Source: Pegoplata infirma
Lineage: Eukaryota; Arthropoda; Insecta; Diptera; Anthomyiidae
DNA length: 64,000 nucleotides
Reading direction: 5' to 3'
Assembly (NCBI GenBank): GCA_963921195.1
Contig: OY992538.1
Span: 84,257,904 to 84,321,903 of the forward strand
Both the position numbers and the translations under genes were made by a program. Below the pieces are notes generated by a model. That model saw nothing but the letters and a program-made list of their open reading frames with translations, had not been told where the DNA came from and ran no database searches. Below, piece by piece: positions 34,892-45,322 of this stretch. The first letter of the stretch is position 1, and each line of letters starts with the position of its first letter.

Positions 34892-35679
34892 CCCACCAAA
34901 AAATACTGCTTGCCTATAAGCAGGTTTGTAAGGGAGTGATTTTTGTTGTCTGCTTACAAACCTGCTTACGTATGGCATGATATTTGTTCGCAATGTCCCA
35001 ATTTAGAGCATTTCTTTCGAGCGCTTATATCGGCGCAATGAATATGAATTGAAATCATGCCTTTTTTTAAATATTTTTAGTATTTTTTTAATTCACGTCC
35101 TTACTTTACTGCAACCGGTATGCAGGTTAGTATGCCAACAAAATCTCTCCCTTACACTACTGCATACGGTATGCAGCTGTGTAAGCGAATGTCATCAAAA
35201 AACAACAACATCTAAAATCATTCGCTTACACAAGTGCATTCTTGTATGCACTGCTTCCAAAATCTCGATTATTTTTTGCAAAAGTATCCCAGCAAAAAAT
35301 AATCGAGATTTTGGAAGCAGTGCATACAAGAATGCACTTGTGTAAGCGAATGATTTTTGATGTTGTTGTTTTTTTATGACATTCGCTTACACAGCTGCAT
35401 ACCGTATGCAGTAGTGTAAGGGAGAGATTTTGTTGGCATACCAACCTGCATACCGGTTGCAGTAAAGTATGGCAATGACTTAAAAAAATACTAAAAATAT
35501 TTAGGAAAAGGCATGATTTCAATTCATATTCATTGCGCCGATATAAGCGCTCGAAAGAAATGCTCTAAAGTGGGACATTGCGAACAAATATCATGCCATA
35601 CGTAAGCAGGTTTGTAAGCAGACAACAAAAAACACTCCCTTACAAACCTGCTTATAGGCAAGCAGTATTTTTTGGTGGG
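34892..35679. mobile_element. Near-perfect palindromic element (P6)
   Basis: The ends are CCCACCAAAAAATACTGCTT and its complement ending GGTGGG. The halves are nearly identical inverted copies turning at about 35287, where CCCAGCAAAAAATAATCGAG marks the centre. Inner motifs include CATACGGTATGCAG and CCGGTATGCAGG. Identical 98-codon frames on the two strands are the same arm read twice. Confidence 0.8.
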
Positions 35680-36258
35680 ATGTTTTTACAAAAAAAATAT
35701 GAAAATGTTAAAGACAAAAAACAAAACGCAAATAAAAATTTCAAATATTGTGTTATACAAAGGCAATCAACGTGTGTTTGGTTTATAAAATGTGAAAAAC
35801 TTAAACACCATATAACAAAAAACAACAGATATTTCCAAATATTAACGATTTTGACAATATTGTCACGACTTTTACTAATGGTAATTATTTTTTTTAAGCG
35901 ATGCCATACCAATAGTAATTATTTTTTTTTTAATTTTCATTAGTAATTAAATTGATAAGTAATTTAATTGGTACAATTGGTACAACCAATGGTAACGAAA
36001 AAAATTTCATTACCATTGACATCAATTAAATGGTAATTAAACCATCAATTAATTGGTCCCTTTAATTAATTAGTCCCATCTATGGTCTTTAATATATATT
36101 TTACTTTTCATGCAAATCGGTTCATAAGGGTTGAGATACTTCCCTTGTTAGTTTTGACTTGAAGGGATTTTAAATGAGTTGTTGCTTTTAATGATACCTA
36201 TCCTCAAAAAAATATTATTCCCATCTGTGACATCTTTATCGTGTTCTGAATTGTATCA
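35680..36258. other. AT-rich spacer
   Basis: 35930-36060 repeats AATTGGTAC/AATTAATTGG motifs. A 121-codon frame at 35578 starts within P6 and shows no domain. No gene is supported. Confidence 0.4.
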
Positions 36259-36392
36259 AAAAACAAGTAAGAAAGCTATATTCGGCTGTGCCGAATCTTT
36301 AAATACCCTCCACCAATGTAATGATTTAAAAAACAAAAAAGTTTGTTTTATTTATACCTCAGGAAATAAAAAATTACCAAAAAGTGTACTTC

Positions 36393-37587
36393 CGGTACTT
36401 TTAATAAAAGGTACCTATAATGAAAGGTACTTTTTATAAAGGGTACTTTTTATAAAAGGTACTTTTTATAATAGGTACTTTTTTATATAAGGTACTTTTT
36501 TTAAAAGGTACTTTTTATGAGAGGTACTTTTTATAAAAGGTACCTTTTATAAAGGGTACTTTTTATAAAAGCTACTTTTATAATTGGTACTTTTTATAAA
36601 AAGTTATTTTATAAAAGGTACTTTTTATAAGAGGTACTTTTTATAAAAGGTACTTTTTATAAAAGGTACTGTTTATAAAAGGTACTTTCTATAAAAGGTA
36701 CTTTTTATAACAGGTACTTTTTATAAAAGGTACTTTTTATAAAAGGTACTTTTTATAAAAGGTACTTTTTATTAAAGGTACTTTTTATAAAAGGTACTTT
36801 TTATAAAAGGCACTTTTTATAAAAGGTACTTTTTATAAAAGGTACTTTTTATAAAAGGTACTTTTTATAAAAGTTACTTTTTATAAAAGGTTCTTTTTAT
36901 AAAAGGTACTTTTTATAAAAGGTACTTTTTATAAAAGGTACTTTTTATAAAAGGTACTTTTTATAAAAGGTACTTTTTATAAAAGGTACTTTTTATAAAG
37001 GGTACTTTTTATAAAAGGTACTTTTTATAAAAGGTACTTTTTATAAAAGGTAATTTTTATAAAAGGTACTTTTTATAAAAGGTACTTTTTATAAAAGGTA
37101 CTTTTTATAAAAGGTACTTTTTATAAAAGGTACTTTTAATAAAAGGTACTTTTTATAAAAGGTACTTTTTATAAAAGGTACTTTTTATAAAAGGTACTTT
37201 TTATAAAAGGTACTTTTTATAAAAGGTACTTTTTATAAAAGGTACTTTTTATAAAAGGTACTTTTTATAAAAGGTACTTTTTATAAAAGGTACTTTTTAT
37301 AAAAGGTACTTTTTATAAAAGGTACTTTTTATAAAAGGTACTTTTTATAAAAGGTACTTTTTATAAAAGGTACTTTTTATAAAAGGTACTTTTTATAAAA
37401 GGTACTTTTTATAAAAGGTACTTTTTATAAAAGGTACTTTTTATAAAAGGTACTTTTTATGAAAGGTACTTTTTATAAAAGGTACTTTTTATAAAAGGTA
37501 CTTTTTATAAAAGGTACTTTTTATAAAAGGTACTTTTTGTAAAGGAACCTTTTATAAAAGGTACTTTTTATAAAAGGTACTTTTTGA
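36393..37587. repeat. 16-bp minisatellite GGTACTTTTTATAAAA, about 75 units
   Basis: The unit GGTACTTTTTATAAAA repeats head to tail for about 1.2 kb. Units from about 36900 to 37500 are nearly identical, and those before 36650 vary more (for example GAGGTACTTTTTATAAAA and units of altered length). That gradient suggests recent expansion of the downstream part. No frame is open through it. Confidence 0.95.
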
Positions 37588-37599
37588 AAACGCTACAGA

Positions 37600-38375
37600 A
37601 TTTTCGGAAAGAACTTGTTCTAGAATGTTTTATTTTACTAAAGGAACTTACATTCTAAATTTTAAGTTTGAATAACTATTATTTCAGTAAATTAAAAAAA
37701 AGTACCAAAAGTACTTTTTTACCCATTAGTGAATCTTTTTTCCGGAAGGTGAACCGACATTGCAAATTTCAATTTTCTAGTACCAATATTTAAGGAAATA
37801 TAAAATGTAACAAAAGTACATATTTTTACCCTTTTTACCTTATTAGAAACATCATTCGCAAAAACCAAGTCTTAGGGGATCTTTATTCCGGGAGGTGAAC
37901 ATGCAGTCCAAATTCAAGTCTATGTGACAATTTTTTAAGGAAATATAAAAGGTACCAAAAGTACAGAATTTTTCCCTTTTTACCCCCTTAGAATCAAAAT
38001 TGGAAATAATCCAGCCGTACTGGATCTATATTCCAGGATGTGAACATACTGTCCAAATTTCAAGTTTCTATGACCACTATTTCAGGAGATATAAAAAGCA
38101 CCAAAAGTACAGTTTTTTACCCTTTTGACCCCCTTAGAATCAACACTTGAAAAAACCAACCCTTAATGGATCTATATTCCGGGAGGTGAACATACAGTCC
38201 AAATTTCAAGTCTCTATGATCATTATAAGTATCAGGAGATTTAAAAAGTACCAAAAGTACAGTTTTTTACCCTTTTTATCCCCTTAGAATCAACATTGGC
38301 AAAAATCCAGCCTTAGTGGATCTTTATTCCGGGAGGTCAACCTACAGTCCAAATTTCAAGTCTCTTACTTCAGCG
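37600..38375 (+). repeat. About 145-bp tandem repeat, five units
   Basis: GATCTNTATTCCGGGAGGTG recurs at about 37733, 37878, 38023, 38168 and 38319, each followed by CAGTCCAAATTTCAAGT and by ACCAAAAGTACAGTTTTTTA. An inverted relative is at 45957-46795. GTAC motifs link it to the adjoining 16-bp array. Confidence 0.8.
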
Positions 38376-39000
38376 GTTTGGGCTGGGCGATGATGAATGA
38401 GTATGTCAGTCAGCCACATTACTCTTTTATATATATAGATTTCGGGATTTGGGCGATTTTTGCCATAAAGTTTATTTCTGTCTTTTATTATTTAACAAAA
38501 TTTATTTTTTTTAGATGAAAATATTTTTTTTTTTTTGAGAAATCTGAACAAAATTGAATTTTGGCGATATTTTCCATCCGATTTGGCGACACAGCCAAAA
38601 AAAAGTCTGGCAACCCCGTTAATATGACGAAGCAAAAAACGGACACACACACACTCATGCTATGTATGTACATAAAAATAACTCTATTTTTTTATTATTA
38701 CTTAACGAACTTTTTTTTTATTAAATTTAGATTTTGTTTTACATATTTTAAAGTTTTTTGTAAAGATTTTTTTCTTTATCTCCGTTTTTTTTTTTCATTT
38801 CCGTATTCTTTGTTTTGTTTTTATCTACACAAAATATGAGTTAATTTAGGGTTATGTTAAAAAAAACTATGATCAAAATCAGAAAATCAGAAAATCACTT
38901 ATAACTTTTAAAATACTTTACCGATTGAAAAAAAAAAAATACATCAGTTTTTGCCTGGGAAAATTACGCAACTTTTAATACCCCAAGCGTTTAAATCGGT
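38376..39000. other. AT-rich interior of the DINE-like element
   Basis: It contains TGAGTATGTCAGTCAGCCAC then TTTTATATATATAGATTT, a terminus-like phrase, and poly-T stretches. No gene. Confidence 0.35.
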
Positions 39001-39966
39001 TCCGGATTATTACCAAAAACGTGATTTCAACAGACAGACAGACAGACAGACGGACGGACGGACGGACAGACAGACAGACAGACGGACATCGTTAGATCGA
39101 CTTAAAATCGATCAAGGATCATGAATATATATACTTTATGGGGTCCTAAACCAATATTTCAATGTGTTACATACGGAATGACAAACTTATATATACCCTC
39201 TATCACCAGAGTGGAGGGTATAAAAACAGAAAAAAAATAAATTTTTACCAATTTTTAAAATTTTATGTATTACAAAAATCCATGACAAGATTCACGACAT
39301 TTATGTAAAATCTTACGCTGAATCCGAAGATCCACTCGAAAATTTTTAAAGTGGAACAGTTTTTAAGATATTGCCAACTTTTAAAATTTTCGCCTTTTTA
39401 AAAAATGGGTTTTACTTAAACTAAAATATCTCCGAAACAAATTGATCGATTTTATTGTTTTTGGTTTTTGATTAAAGGTAATTTAATGATCTATCAACCC
39501 TACATACAACATTTTTTAGATTCAGATCAGATTATCACATGAGAAGCTATTAATCGATATACCGACAATTTTGCTTAAATTTTACCCAAATTTCGTTTTT
39601 CTTTTTGACGTTCAAGTCTAACCTAATACGAAGATATTAAGATGGTTTTTAAAAAAAATGATTTGAAAATTGTAAAAGTTATATGCATTTGAGTAACAAT
39701 GCAGAAGTTCAGTTTTTATACAAATACAGTTATATTTGTGTGTTTTTATATTTGGCACACACGAAATAAACAAATACAACTGTTTTTGTATAAGACTGAA
39801 ATTATGATTTTTTGATTTTTTTCTAAATTTCATTTAAATTGAAGTAAAATTGTCGATATATCGATGAATAGATTCTAAGGCGATTTTCAGATTGAAAAAT
39901 ATTGTATAGATAATTAATAAAGTGTTTGTTAAGCTTTTATTTAAAAGTAAAAAAATTCAAATCCTC

Positions 39967-39971
39967 CGATT
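39967..39971. repeat. Target-site duplication CGATT (left)
   Basis: CGATT stands directly before the left LTR and again at 43444-43448 directly after the right LTR. Five bases is usual for Ty3/gypsy integrases. Confidence 0.85.
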
Positions 39972-40149
39972 TGTTGTGTATGATGGCAACCCTGGTGGTG
40001 TCAGATATACAAGTGTGTTAGCTACACGACTTCTTCTTTGTATACTTATTTTTATACTTATTCTTATACTTGTTCTTGTACATTAAAGTTGTATTAAATA
40101 AACAATCTTTATTTAAATATATTAATAAAAGACTTTTATTAACAAAACA
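39972..40149 (+). repeat. 5' LTR, 178 bp
   Basis: It begins TGTTGTGTATGATGG and ends ATTAACAAAACA. AATAAA signals occur at 40097-40102 and 40124-40129. It differs from the 3' LTR at one position (CTTCTTC here, CTTGTTC there). The ACTTATT/ACTTGTT short tandem in the middle may be part of the promoter region; no TATA box is claimed. Confidence 0.92.
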
Positions 40150-40167
40150 TGGTGGCAGCGGTAAAGA
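40150..40167 (+). promoter_or_regulatory. Primer-binding site
   Basis: TGGTGGCAGCGGTAAAGA begins immediately after the 5' LTR. TGG pairs with a tRNA 3' CCA. The tRNA species cannot be named from sequence alone. Confidence 0.7.
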
Positions 40168-40289
40168 ACGTATAAAGGAAAAAAAACAAAACGATTGTGT
40201 AAATAGAAAACACAGGAAAATACTGAAAATATCAAAGTAAAAAATTGCAAAATTTATAAGCGTGCTTGGCGGCCATTTTAAAAGCTAAA

Positions 40290-40432
40290 ATGAATGAACA
40301 AAGTGGAAATTCGCAGCAAGCACTATCAATGCCTGCTTCTCAGCAAACATCAGTAGTCGTGATGGCGTCGAATGTGGTTCCACCGGAACCATTCAATTTC
40401 CAACAACCGGAAAAATGGCCAGTATGGCGTCG
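40290..40432 (+). pseudogene. Gag N-terminal remnant
   Basis: An ATG at 40290 opens MNEQSGNSQQALS and the frame continues through PPEPFNFQQPEKWPVWRR, which resembles the start of gag in K02A2.6-like gypsy elements. After about 40432 the bases switch to sequence that reads as RT in another frame, so the remainder of gag (capsid and zinc knuckle) and the protease are missing. In the gag frame the protein runs on for about 20 unrelated residues to a stop at 40493. The fragment is too short to build a particle. Confidence 0.65.
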
Positions 40433-43255
40433 GTTCCTAGAAATGTTGCGATACCACTCTTACAGAGGCTTAAGGAAGAATTGGATCGTTTAGTGAAACT
40501 GGATATTATTGAACCTAAACCGAATAGAGAGATACGTCTCTGCGTTGATTATACTGAACTTAATAAGGCTGTTGTGCGTCCATATTTCCCAATAGGAAAA
40601 GTTGAGATGAAGCTCGCTAGTATTAAAGGCGGAAAATATTTTTCGAAAATAGATTGCAACAAAGGTTTCTATCAGATAAGATTACAAAAGGAGAGCCAAC
40701 GTTTAACTTGTTTTATATGCCCTTTTGGAAGATTCGTGTTTAAAAGATTGCCTTTTGGTATCTCGTGTGCCCCGGAGTACTTTGTTACGAAATTTAGTCA
40801 AATTTTGACGAATATTGAAAACGTGTTGATGCATGTTGATGATATCCTGGTGTATGGGGAAACAAGAGAGGCACACGATAAAACGTTAAGGGTGGTTTTG
40901 GAGCGATTGTCTCATGAAGGTATAACAATTAATAGGGATAAATCAGTTTTTGGAGTGGAAACGGTTACATATTTAGGAAATGTACTTTCGGAAAATGGGA
41001 TACCAGTTGATCCAAAGAGAATAGAGGCTATAGTGGGGTTTCCTAGGCCAACGAACAAGGTCGAAGTACAAAGATTTTTGGGCATGATTAATTTTCTTGC
41101 GAGATTTATTAAAATGCGGTCATCGGTGCTGGAACCACTTAACGCGCTTGTGGGAAACAATGAATTCGTATGGTCACAGATACAGGAAAAATCGTTCATA
41201 GAGGTAAAAAAATTGATTTTGGAGTCTCCTACATTATCTTACTTTGATCCGGATAAACAAATCATAGTAAGCTCAGATGCCTCAAGTTATGGACTGGGAG
41301 CATGCCTTATGCAAATTGACGGAGAATCTAAAGAGAGGCAATTAGTAGCGTATGCGTCAAGAAGTATGACCGAAACTGAGAGAAAATATTTTCAAATTGA
41401 AAGGGAGGCGTTGGCGTTGGTATGGGCAGCTGACAAATTCTCCGAATATATAAATGGTATACCTATAATTTTTGAAACGGATCACAAGCCCTTAGTACAA
41501 CTTTTACAGACAAAACCAATTGATACTTTAAGTTTAAGGATTCAGAGATTTAGAATGCGTTTAATGCGGTACACATATGAGGTAATCTATGTACCAGGTA
41601 AGACTCTTGTGATAGCAGATGCGCTATCCCGAAGTCCTCTGCCAGAATCGTCGGAGGAAGAGGAAATTGTGGAAGAGGCGGAAATGTATGTTAACTTGAT
41701 TACGGGATGTTTTCCAGTTAAGGATTATTATTTGGATAAGATAAAAACGGAACAAGGTAAGGATCCAGTAATACAAAAACTTCACGTTTTCTGTCATGAT
41801 GGATGGCCCTCAAAGGACAAATTAACTGACGTAATGATCCCGTACTACCAGTATAGGAATGATATATCTGTTGCAGGGGATTTGGTGTTATATGGTAGTA
41901 GGATAATAATCCCTCCTACATTGCAACGAGAAATATTGAGGTTTATTCACATGGGACATCAGGGTTTAACAAAATGTCGAAGACGTGCACAGATGAGCGT
42001 TTGGTGGATTGGACTATCTACCGAATTGGAGAAACTCGTTAGAGAATGTAACGTATGTATAGAGCACCGCATTAATCCTAAAGAGCCGTATTACAAGGAC
42101 ACCATTTCAACAAGACCTATGGAGAGAGTAGCAGCAGATTTATTCAAAAGTAAGGTCGATAGTTCTTGGTATTTGATAATAACTGATTATTTTTCTCGGT
42201 ATTTTGAAATTTATAGATTAGAGTCTTTAACTGATTCGACAGTTATTCAAAAGATGAAACAATATTTTGCAACTTTTGGAATTTGTTCGGTACTGCGTAC
42301 GGATAATGGATCTCAATTTGATTCACACAATTTTGGGAAGTTTTGTCAAGAGTACAATATTGTACATAATTCAAATAGTCCATATTTCAGCCAATCTAAT
42401 GGGGAAGTAGAATCAGCCGTAAAATTTGCAAAATCAATATTGTACAAAAATAAAGATAACTACTATGAGGCACTACTTAGCTACAGATCCACACCATTGG
42501 AAAACGGATTCTCCCCATCCGAACTCATGATGGGTCGTAAAATAAAAACTCACTTGCCGGTATTACCGAAACTGTTGGATGTTGATAACAAAGAGGTTTT
42601 GGAACGTGAGGAAAAAATTAAAACCAGAGGGGAAATAAATTACAATAAACGTCATAAATCGGTGGAATTGTCGGAGCTAGGGGTGAATGATACGGTTTGG
42701 GTTACAGATCTTAAGCGTTATGGAACAATTACTGAGAAGTTGAAATATCCTAGATCTTATATAGTTAAAGCCGGGAGCGGGGAGTATCGTCGGAATAGAT
42801 GGCATCTAATTCCTGTTGAAAATGTTCAGAGTCAGAATTACGATTACTTAGTTGATAGGTATACTGGTATTGATGATTTATATGATACAAATGTTAACGT
42901 AAATAGCCAAAAAGATACTAGTGGTGGTCAGGCATTGAATTTAGATTTTCAGGATGATAATGATAATGTAGATATTCAAGATAATTCTTATAATGATCAT
43001 AATGTAAACGTAGATTTTCAGGATAATGTTAAGGATAACCGGAATGTGAACTTGGATATTCAGAATAATATTTGTAATGACCGGAATTTAGACTTATTGT
43101 TAGATATTGAGGACGATATTGTAAACGGGAATACAGCATCCGGGGTAGGTGAATTAAATGACCCTGGAGCTGGATCCTCGTCTGGTATTTCTAGAACTGG
43201 TAGACCCTTAAGGAAACCCTACTATTTGAGGGATTATGTTTTAGAGGTAGACTAA
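40415..43255 (+). CDS. pol: Gypsy pol: RT, RNase H, integrase (truncated N-terminus)
   Basis: The 946-codon open frame encodes the replication and integration enzymes of the element. Reverse transcriptase spans about residues 8-200 with D80 in FSKID and D142/D143 in the HVDD box. RNase H follows with D288, E331, D356 and D402 (ADALSR). Integrase has the HHCC finger (H512, H515, C545, C548) and DD35E triad D575, D630, E666. An Asn/Asp-rich tail (about 830-900) ends in RPLRKPYYLRDY. Two losses stand out: protease is absent, and near residue 34 IIEP runs straight into KPNREIRLCVDY, so about 20 residues normally found between these motifs are gone. The ATG at 40415 lies in the gag remnant in another frame, so the natural start is unknown. 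No stop or frameshift interrupts the rest. Confidence 0.93.
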   Translation: MASMASVPRNVAIPLLQRLKEELDRLVKLDIIEPKPNREIRLCVDYTELNKAVVRPYFPIGKVEMKLASIKGGKYFSKIDCNKGFYQIRLQKESQRLTCFICPFGRFVFKRLPFGISCAPEYFVTKFSQILTNIENVLMHVDDILVYGETREAHDKTLRVVLERLSHEGITINRDKSVFGVETVTYLGNVLSENGIPVDPKRIEAIVGFPRPTNKVEVQRFLGMINFLARFIKMRSSVLEPLNALVGNNEFVWSQIQEKSFIEVKKLILESPTLSYFDPDKQIIVSSDASSYGLGACLMQIDGESKERQLVAYASRSMTETERKYFQIEREALALVWAADKFSEYINGIPIIFETDHKPLVQLLQTKPIDTLSLRIQRFRMRLMRYTYEVIYVPGKTLVIADALSRSPLPESSEEEEIVEEAEMYVNLITGCFPVKDYYLDKIKTEQGKDPVIQKLHVFCHDGWPSKDKLTDVMIPYYQYRNDISVAGDLVLYGSRIIIPPTLQREILRFIHMGHQGLTKCRRRAQMSVWWIGLSTELEKLVRECNVCIEHRINPKEPYYKDTISTRPMERVAADLFKSKVDSSWYLIITDYFSRYFEIYRLESLTDSTVIQKMKQYFATFGICSVLRTDNGSQFDSHNFGKFCQEYNIVHNSNSPYFSQSNGEVESAVKFAKSILYKNKDNYYEALLSYRSTPLENGFSPSELMMGRKIKTHLPVLPKLLDVDNKEVLEREEKIKTRGEINYNKRHKSVELSELGVNDTVWVTDLKRYGTITEKLKYPRSYIVKAGSGEYRRNRWHLIPVENVQSQNYDYLVDRYTGIDDLYDTNVNVNSQKDTSGGQALNLDFQDDNDNVDIQDNSYNDHNVNVDFQDNVKDNRNVNLDIQNNICNDRNLDLLLDIEDDIVNGNTASGVGELNDPGAGSSSGISRTGRPLRKPYYLRDYVLEVD

Positions 43256-43265
43256 AAGAAGGGGA
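43254..43265 (+). promoter_or_regulatory. Polypurine tract
   Basis: AAAGAAGGGGA, purines only, abuts the 3' LTR and overlaps the pol stop region. This is the plus-strand primer site expected at this place. Confidence 0.8.
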
Positions 43266-43443
43266 TGTTGTGTATGATGGCAACCCTGGTGGTGTCAGAT
43301 ATACAAGTGTGTTAGCTACACGACTTGTTCTTTGTATACTTATTTTTATACTTATTCTTATACTTGTTCTTGTACATTAAAGTTGTATTAAATAAACAAT
43401 CTTTATTTAAATATATTAATAAAAGACTTTTATTAACAAAACA
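43266..43443 (+). repeat. 3' LTR, 178 bp
   Basis: Identical to the 5' LTR except for one base. It ends ACAAAACA and is followed by the CGATT duplication at 43444-43448. Confidence 0.92.
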
Positions 43444-44134
43444 CGATTTTATCCGAAAATATTTTTATTTATCTAAAACCACTTCTATAAATGTGGAATA
43501 TGGCAATATCTTAAAAACTTTTCTACTTTTTAACTTTTTGACTTCCTCTTCGGACTCAGATGTTAAATATTGTGAATCGTACAATTTTTCAAAATTTGTA
43601 AGCTGGTGTTACACTCAATAAACTAAAAATGTATAAAAACTGAATTTCTGCATTTCTACTCAAATACATATAACTTGTACAATTTGCAACGGATATTTTT
43701 TTAAAAAACATTTAAAATTCTTCGTATTAGACTAAGCATGAACTTCAAAAGGAAAACCGAATTTTCAATTTTGTTTTCTTTGTGAAATTTACACTGTAAT
43801 TTTATTTTTTTTTTGCCAAAATTTGGTAAAATTGACGCAATATTAACGACAGATCGATTAATAGCTTCTAAGACTATTATCCGATGGAGAAATGTTTTAT
43901 GTTGGGTTGATTAAATTACCTATAATTTAAAACCTAAAATAATTAAATCCATCAATTGGTTTCGGATATATTTTAGTTTAAGTAAAACCACTTTTTTAAA
44001 AAGATAAAAAATTAAAAAGTTGTTAATGTCTCGAAAACTGTTGTACTTTTGAAACTTTAGAGTGGATTTTCGGATATAGCGTAAGGTTCGATATGGAAAA
44101 GGAATGAAACATGTCGTGGATCAAAATCTCTATA

Positions 44135-45244
44135 AACTACACCATTTACAGATGTAATTCGAAAAAGATCAATTGTAATTCGAAGATTCTATTTGTAATT
44201 CGAAGATTCCATTTGTAATTCGAAGATTCCATTTGTAATTCGAAGATTCCATTTGTAATTCGAATACTCCAATTGTAATTCGAAGATTCCATTTGTAATT
44301 CGAAGATTACAATTGTAATTCGAAAAAGATCACTTGTAATTCGAAAGAGATCAATTGTAATTCGAAAAAGATCAATTGTAATTCGAAAAAGATCAATTGT
44401 AATTCGTAAAAGATCTATTGTAATTCGTAAAAGATCAATTGTAATTCGAAAAAGATCAATTGTAATTCGAAAAAGATCAATTGTAATTCGAAAAAGATCA
44501 AAAAAAAAAAAAAGATCAATTGTAATTCGAAAAAGATCAATTGTAATTCGAAGATTCCATTTGTAATTCGAAGATTCCAATTGTAATTCGAAGATTCCAA
44601 TTGTAATTCGGAAACCAACGAGTAAATCAACAAAACACAATGTTTTTAAAGGCGTAAGAAACGATTTTACTCGTTGGTTTTCGAATTACAATTGGAATCT
44701 TCGAATTACAAATGGAATCTTCGAATTACAAATGGAATCTTCGAATTACAATTGATCTTTTTCGAATTACAATTGATCTTTTACGAATTACAATTGATCT
44801 TTTTCGAATTACAATTGATCTTTTACGAATTACAATTGATCTTTTTCGAATTACAATTGATCTTTTACGAATTACAATTGATCTTTTTCGAATTACAATT
44901 GATCTTTTTCGAATTACAATTGATCTTTTTCGAATTACAATTGATCTTTTACGAATTACAATTGATCTTTTACGAATTACAATTGATCTTTTTCGAATTA
45001 CAATTGATCTTTTTCGAATTACAATTGATCTTTTTCGAATTACAATTGATCTTTTTCGAATTACAATTGTAATCTTCGAATTACAAATGGAATCTTCGAA
45101 TTACAATTGGAGTATTCGAATTACAAATGGAATCTTCGAATTACAAATAGAATCTTCGAATTACAAATGGAATCTTCGAATTACAAATAGAATCTTCGAA
45201 TTACAATTGATCTTTTTCGAATTACATCTGTAAATGGTGTAGTT
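44135..45244. mobile_element. Foldback element with 21-bp repeat arms
   Basis: The outer ends are AACTACACCATTTACAGATG and its complement. Each arm is a series of 21-bp units (GATCAATTGTAATTCGAAAA) and of ATTCCATTTGTAATTCGAAG variants in mirrored order. The arms meet at ACCAACGAGTAAA/TTTACTCGTTGGT (44614-44679) around a loop of about 35 bp. The arms differ in length (about 494 and 581 bp) because unit numbers differ. Frames of 132-173 codons reading ITIDLFR repeats are by-products of the array. Confidence 0.9.
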
Positions 45245-45322
45245 GGAGGGTATACAAATTCAGGGCCAAACTTTAACCCCCCAGCGGCATTATTGTCCGA
45301 TTTGGCTAAAAATTTAAACATG
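45245..45322. other. Spacer
   Basis: GTTGGAGGGTATACAAATTC is a DINE-like terminus scrap. Nothing else. Confidence 0.35.

Larger units (their letters stand above)
36259..39226 (-). mobile_element. DINE-1-like element expanded by internal satellites
   Basis: On the minus strand the 5' end is TTTATACCCTCCACTCTGGT (39226) with TATACTTTATGGGGTCC in complement at 39131-39147 and a GACA/GACG microsatellite at 39031-39087. The 3' end has the hairpin ATTCGGC-TGT-GCCGAAT (36280-36296) before CTTACTTGTTTT. Between them lie two satellite blocks. Whether 37600-38440 is a separate insertion is unclear, since it ends ATATATATAGATTT in a way unlike other DINE copies. Confidence 0.55.
39972..43443 (+). mobile_element. 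Ty3/gypsy LTR retrotransposon, internally deleted
   Basis: The 3472-bp element has 178-bp LTRs, a 5-bp CGATT duplication, a primer-binding site at 40150 and a polypurine tract at 43254-43265. The internal region is 3116 bp, too short for a complete gag-pol. A short gag start is joined to RT. No env-like frame follows pol. Domain order RT-RNase H-integrase identifies Ty3/gypsy (Metaviridae) and the PPEPFNF...PEKWPVW gag start resembles the K02A2.6-like branch. The LTRs differ at one base, so the copy is young. Confidence 0.92.
39270..44130. mobile_element. Palindromic element P7 split by an LTR retrotransposon
   Basis: Left arm 39272-39722 and right arm 43632-44130 are inverted copies; for example TTTTACTTAAACTAAAATAT at 39411 answers ATATTTTAGTTTAAGTAAAA at 43969. 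Additional shorter inverted units lie in 39723-39971 and 43449-43631. Without the 3.48-kb insertion and its target duplication the palindrome would be about 1.4 kb. Outer limits are approximate. Confidence 0.65.

Noticed and set aside
35049..35522. Two identical 98-codon frames on opposite strands
   Set aside because: They are the two arms of palindrome P6 read in the same direction relative to each arm. No domain is visible.
36393..37587. 16-bp array considered as CRISPR or as an origin iteron array
   Set aside because: Head-to-tail units with no spacers in a eukaryotic transposon setting.
40912..41199. 95-codon minus-strand frame inside pol
   Set aside because: Antisense shadow of the pol reading frame.
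43325..43621. 98-codon frame overlapping the 3' LTR, considered as env or a host gene
   Set aside because: It starts within LTR repeats and continues into the P7 palindrome; no signal peptide with following domain or splice support.
44146..45233. Frames of 72-173 codons reading ITIDLFR or ELQLIFF repeats on both strands
   Set aside because: The 21-bp unit is a multiple of three, so any stop-free frame stays open across the array. The same peptides appear mirrored on both strands.
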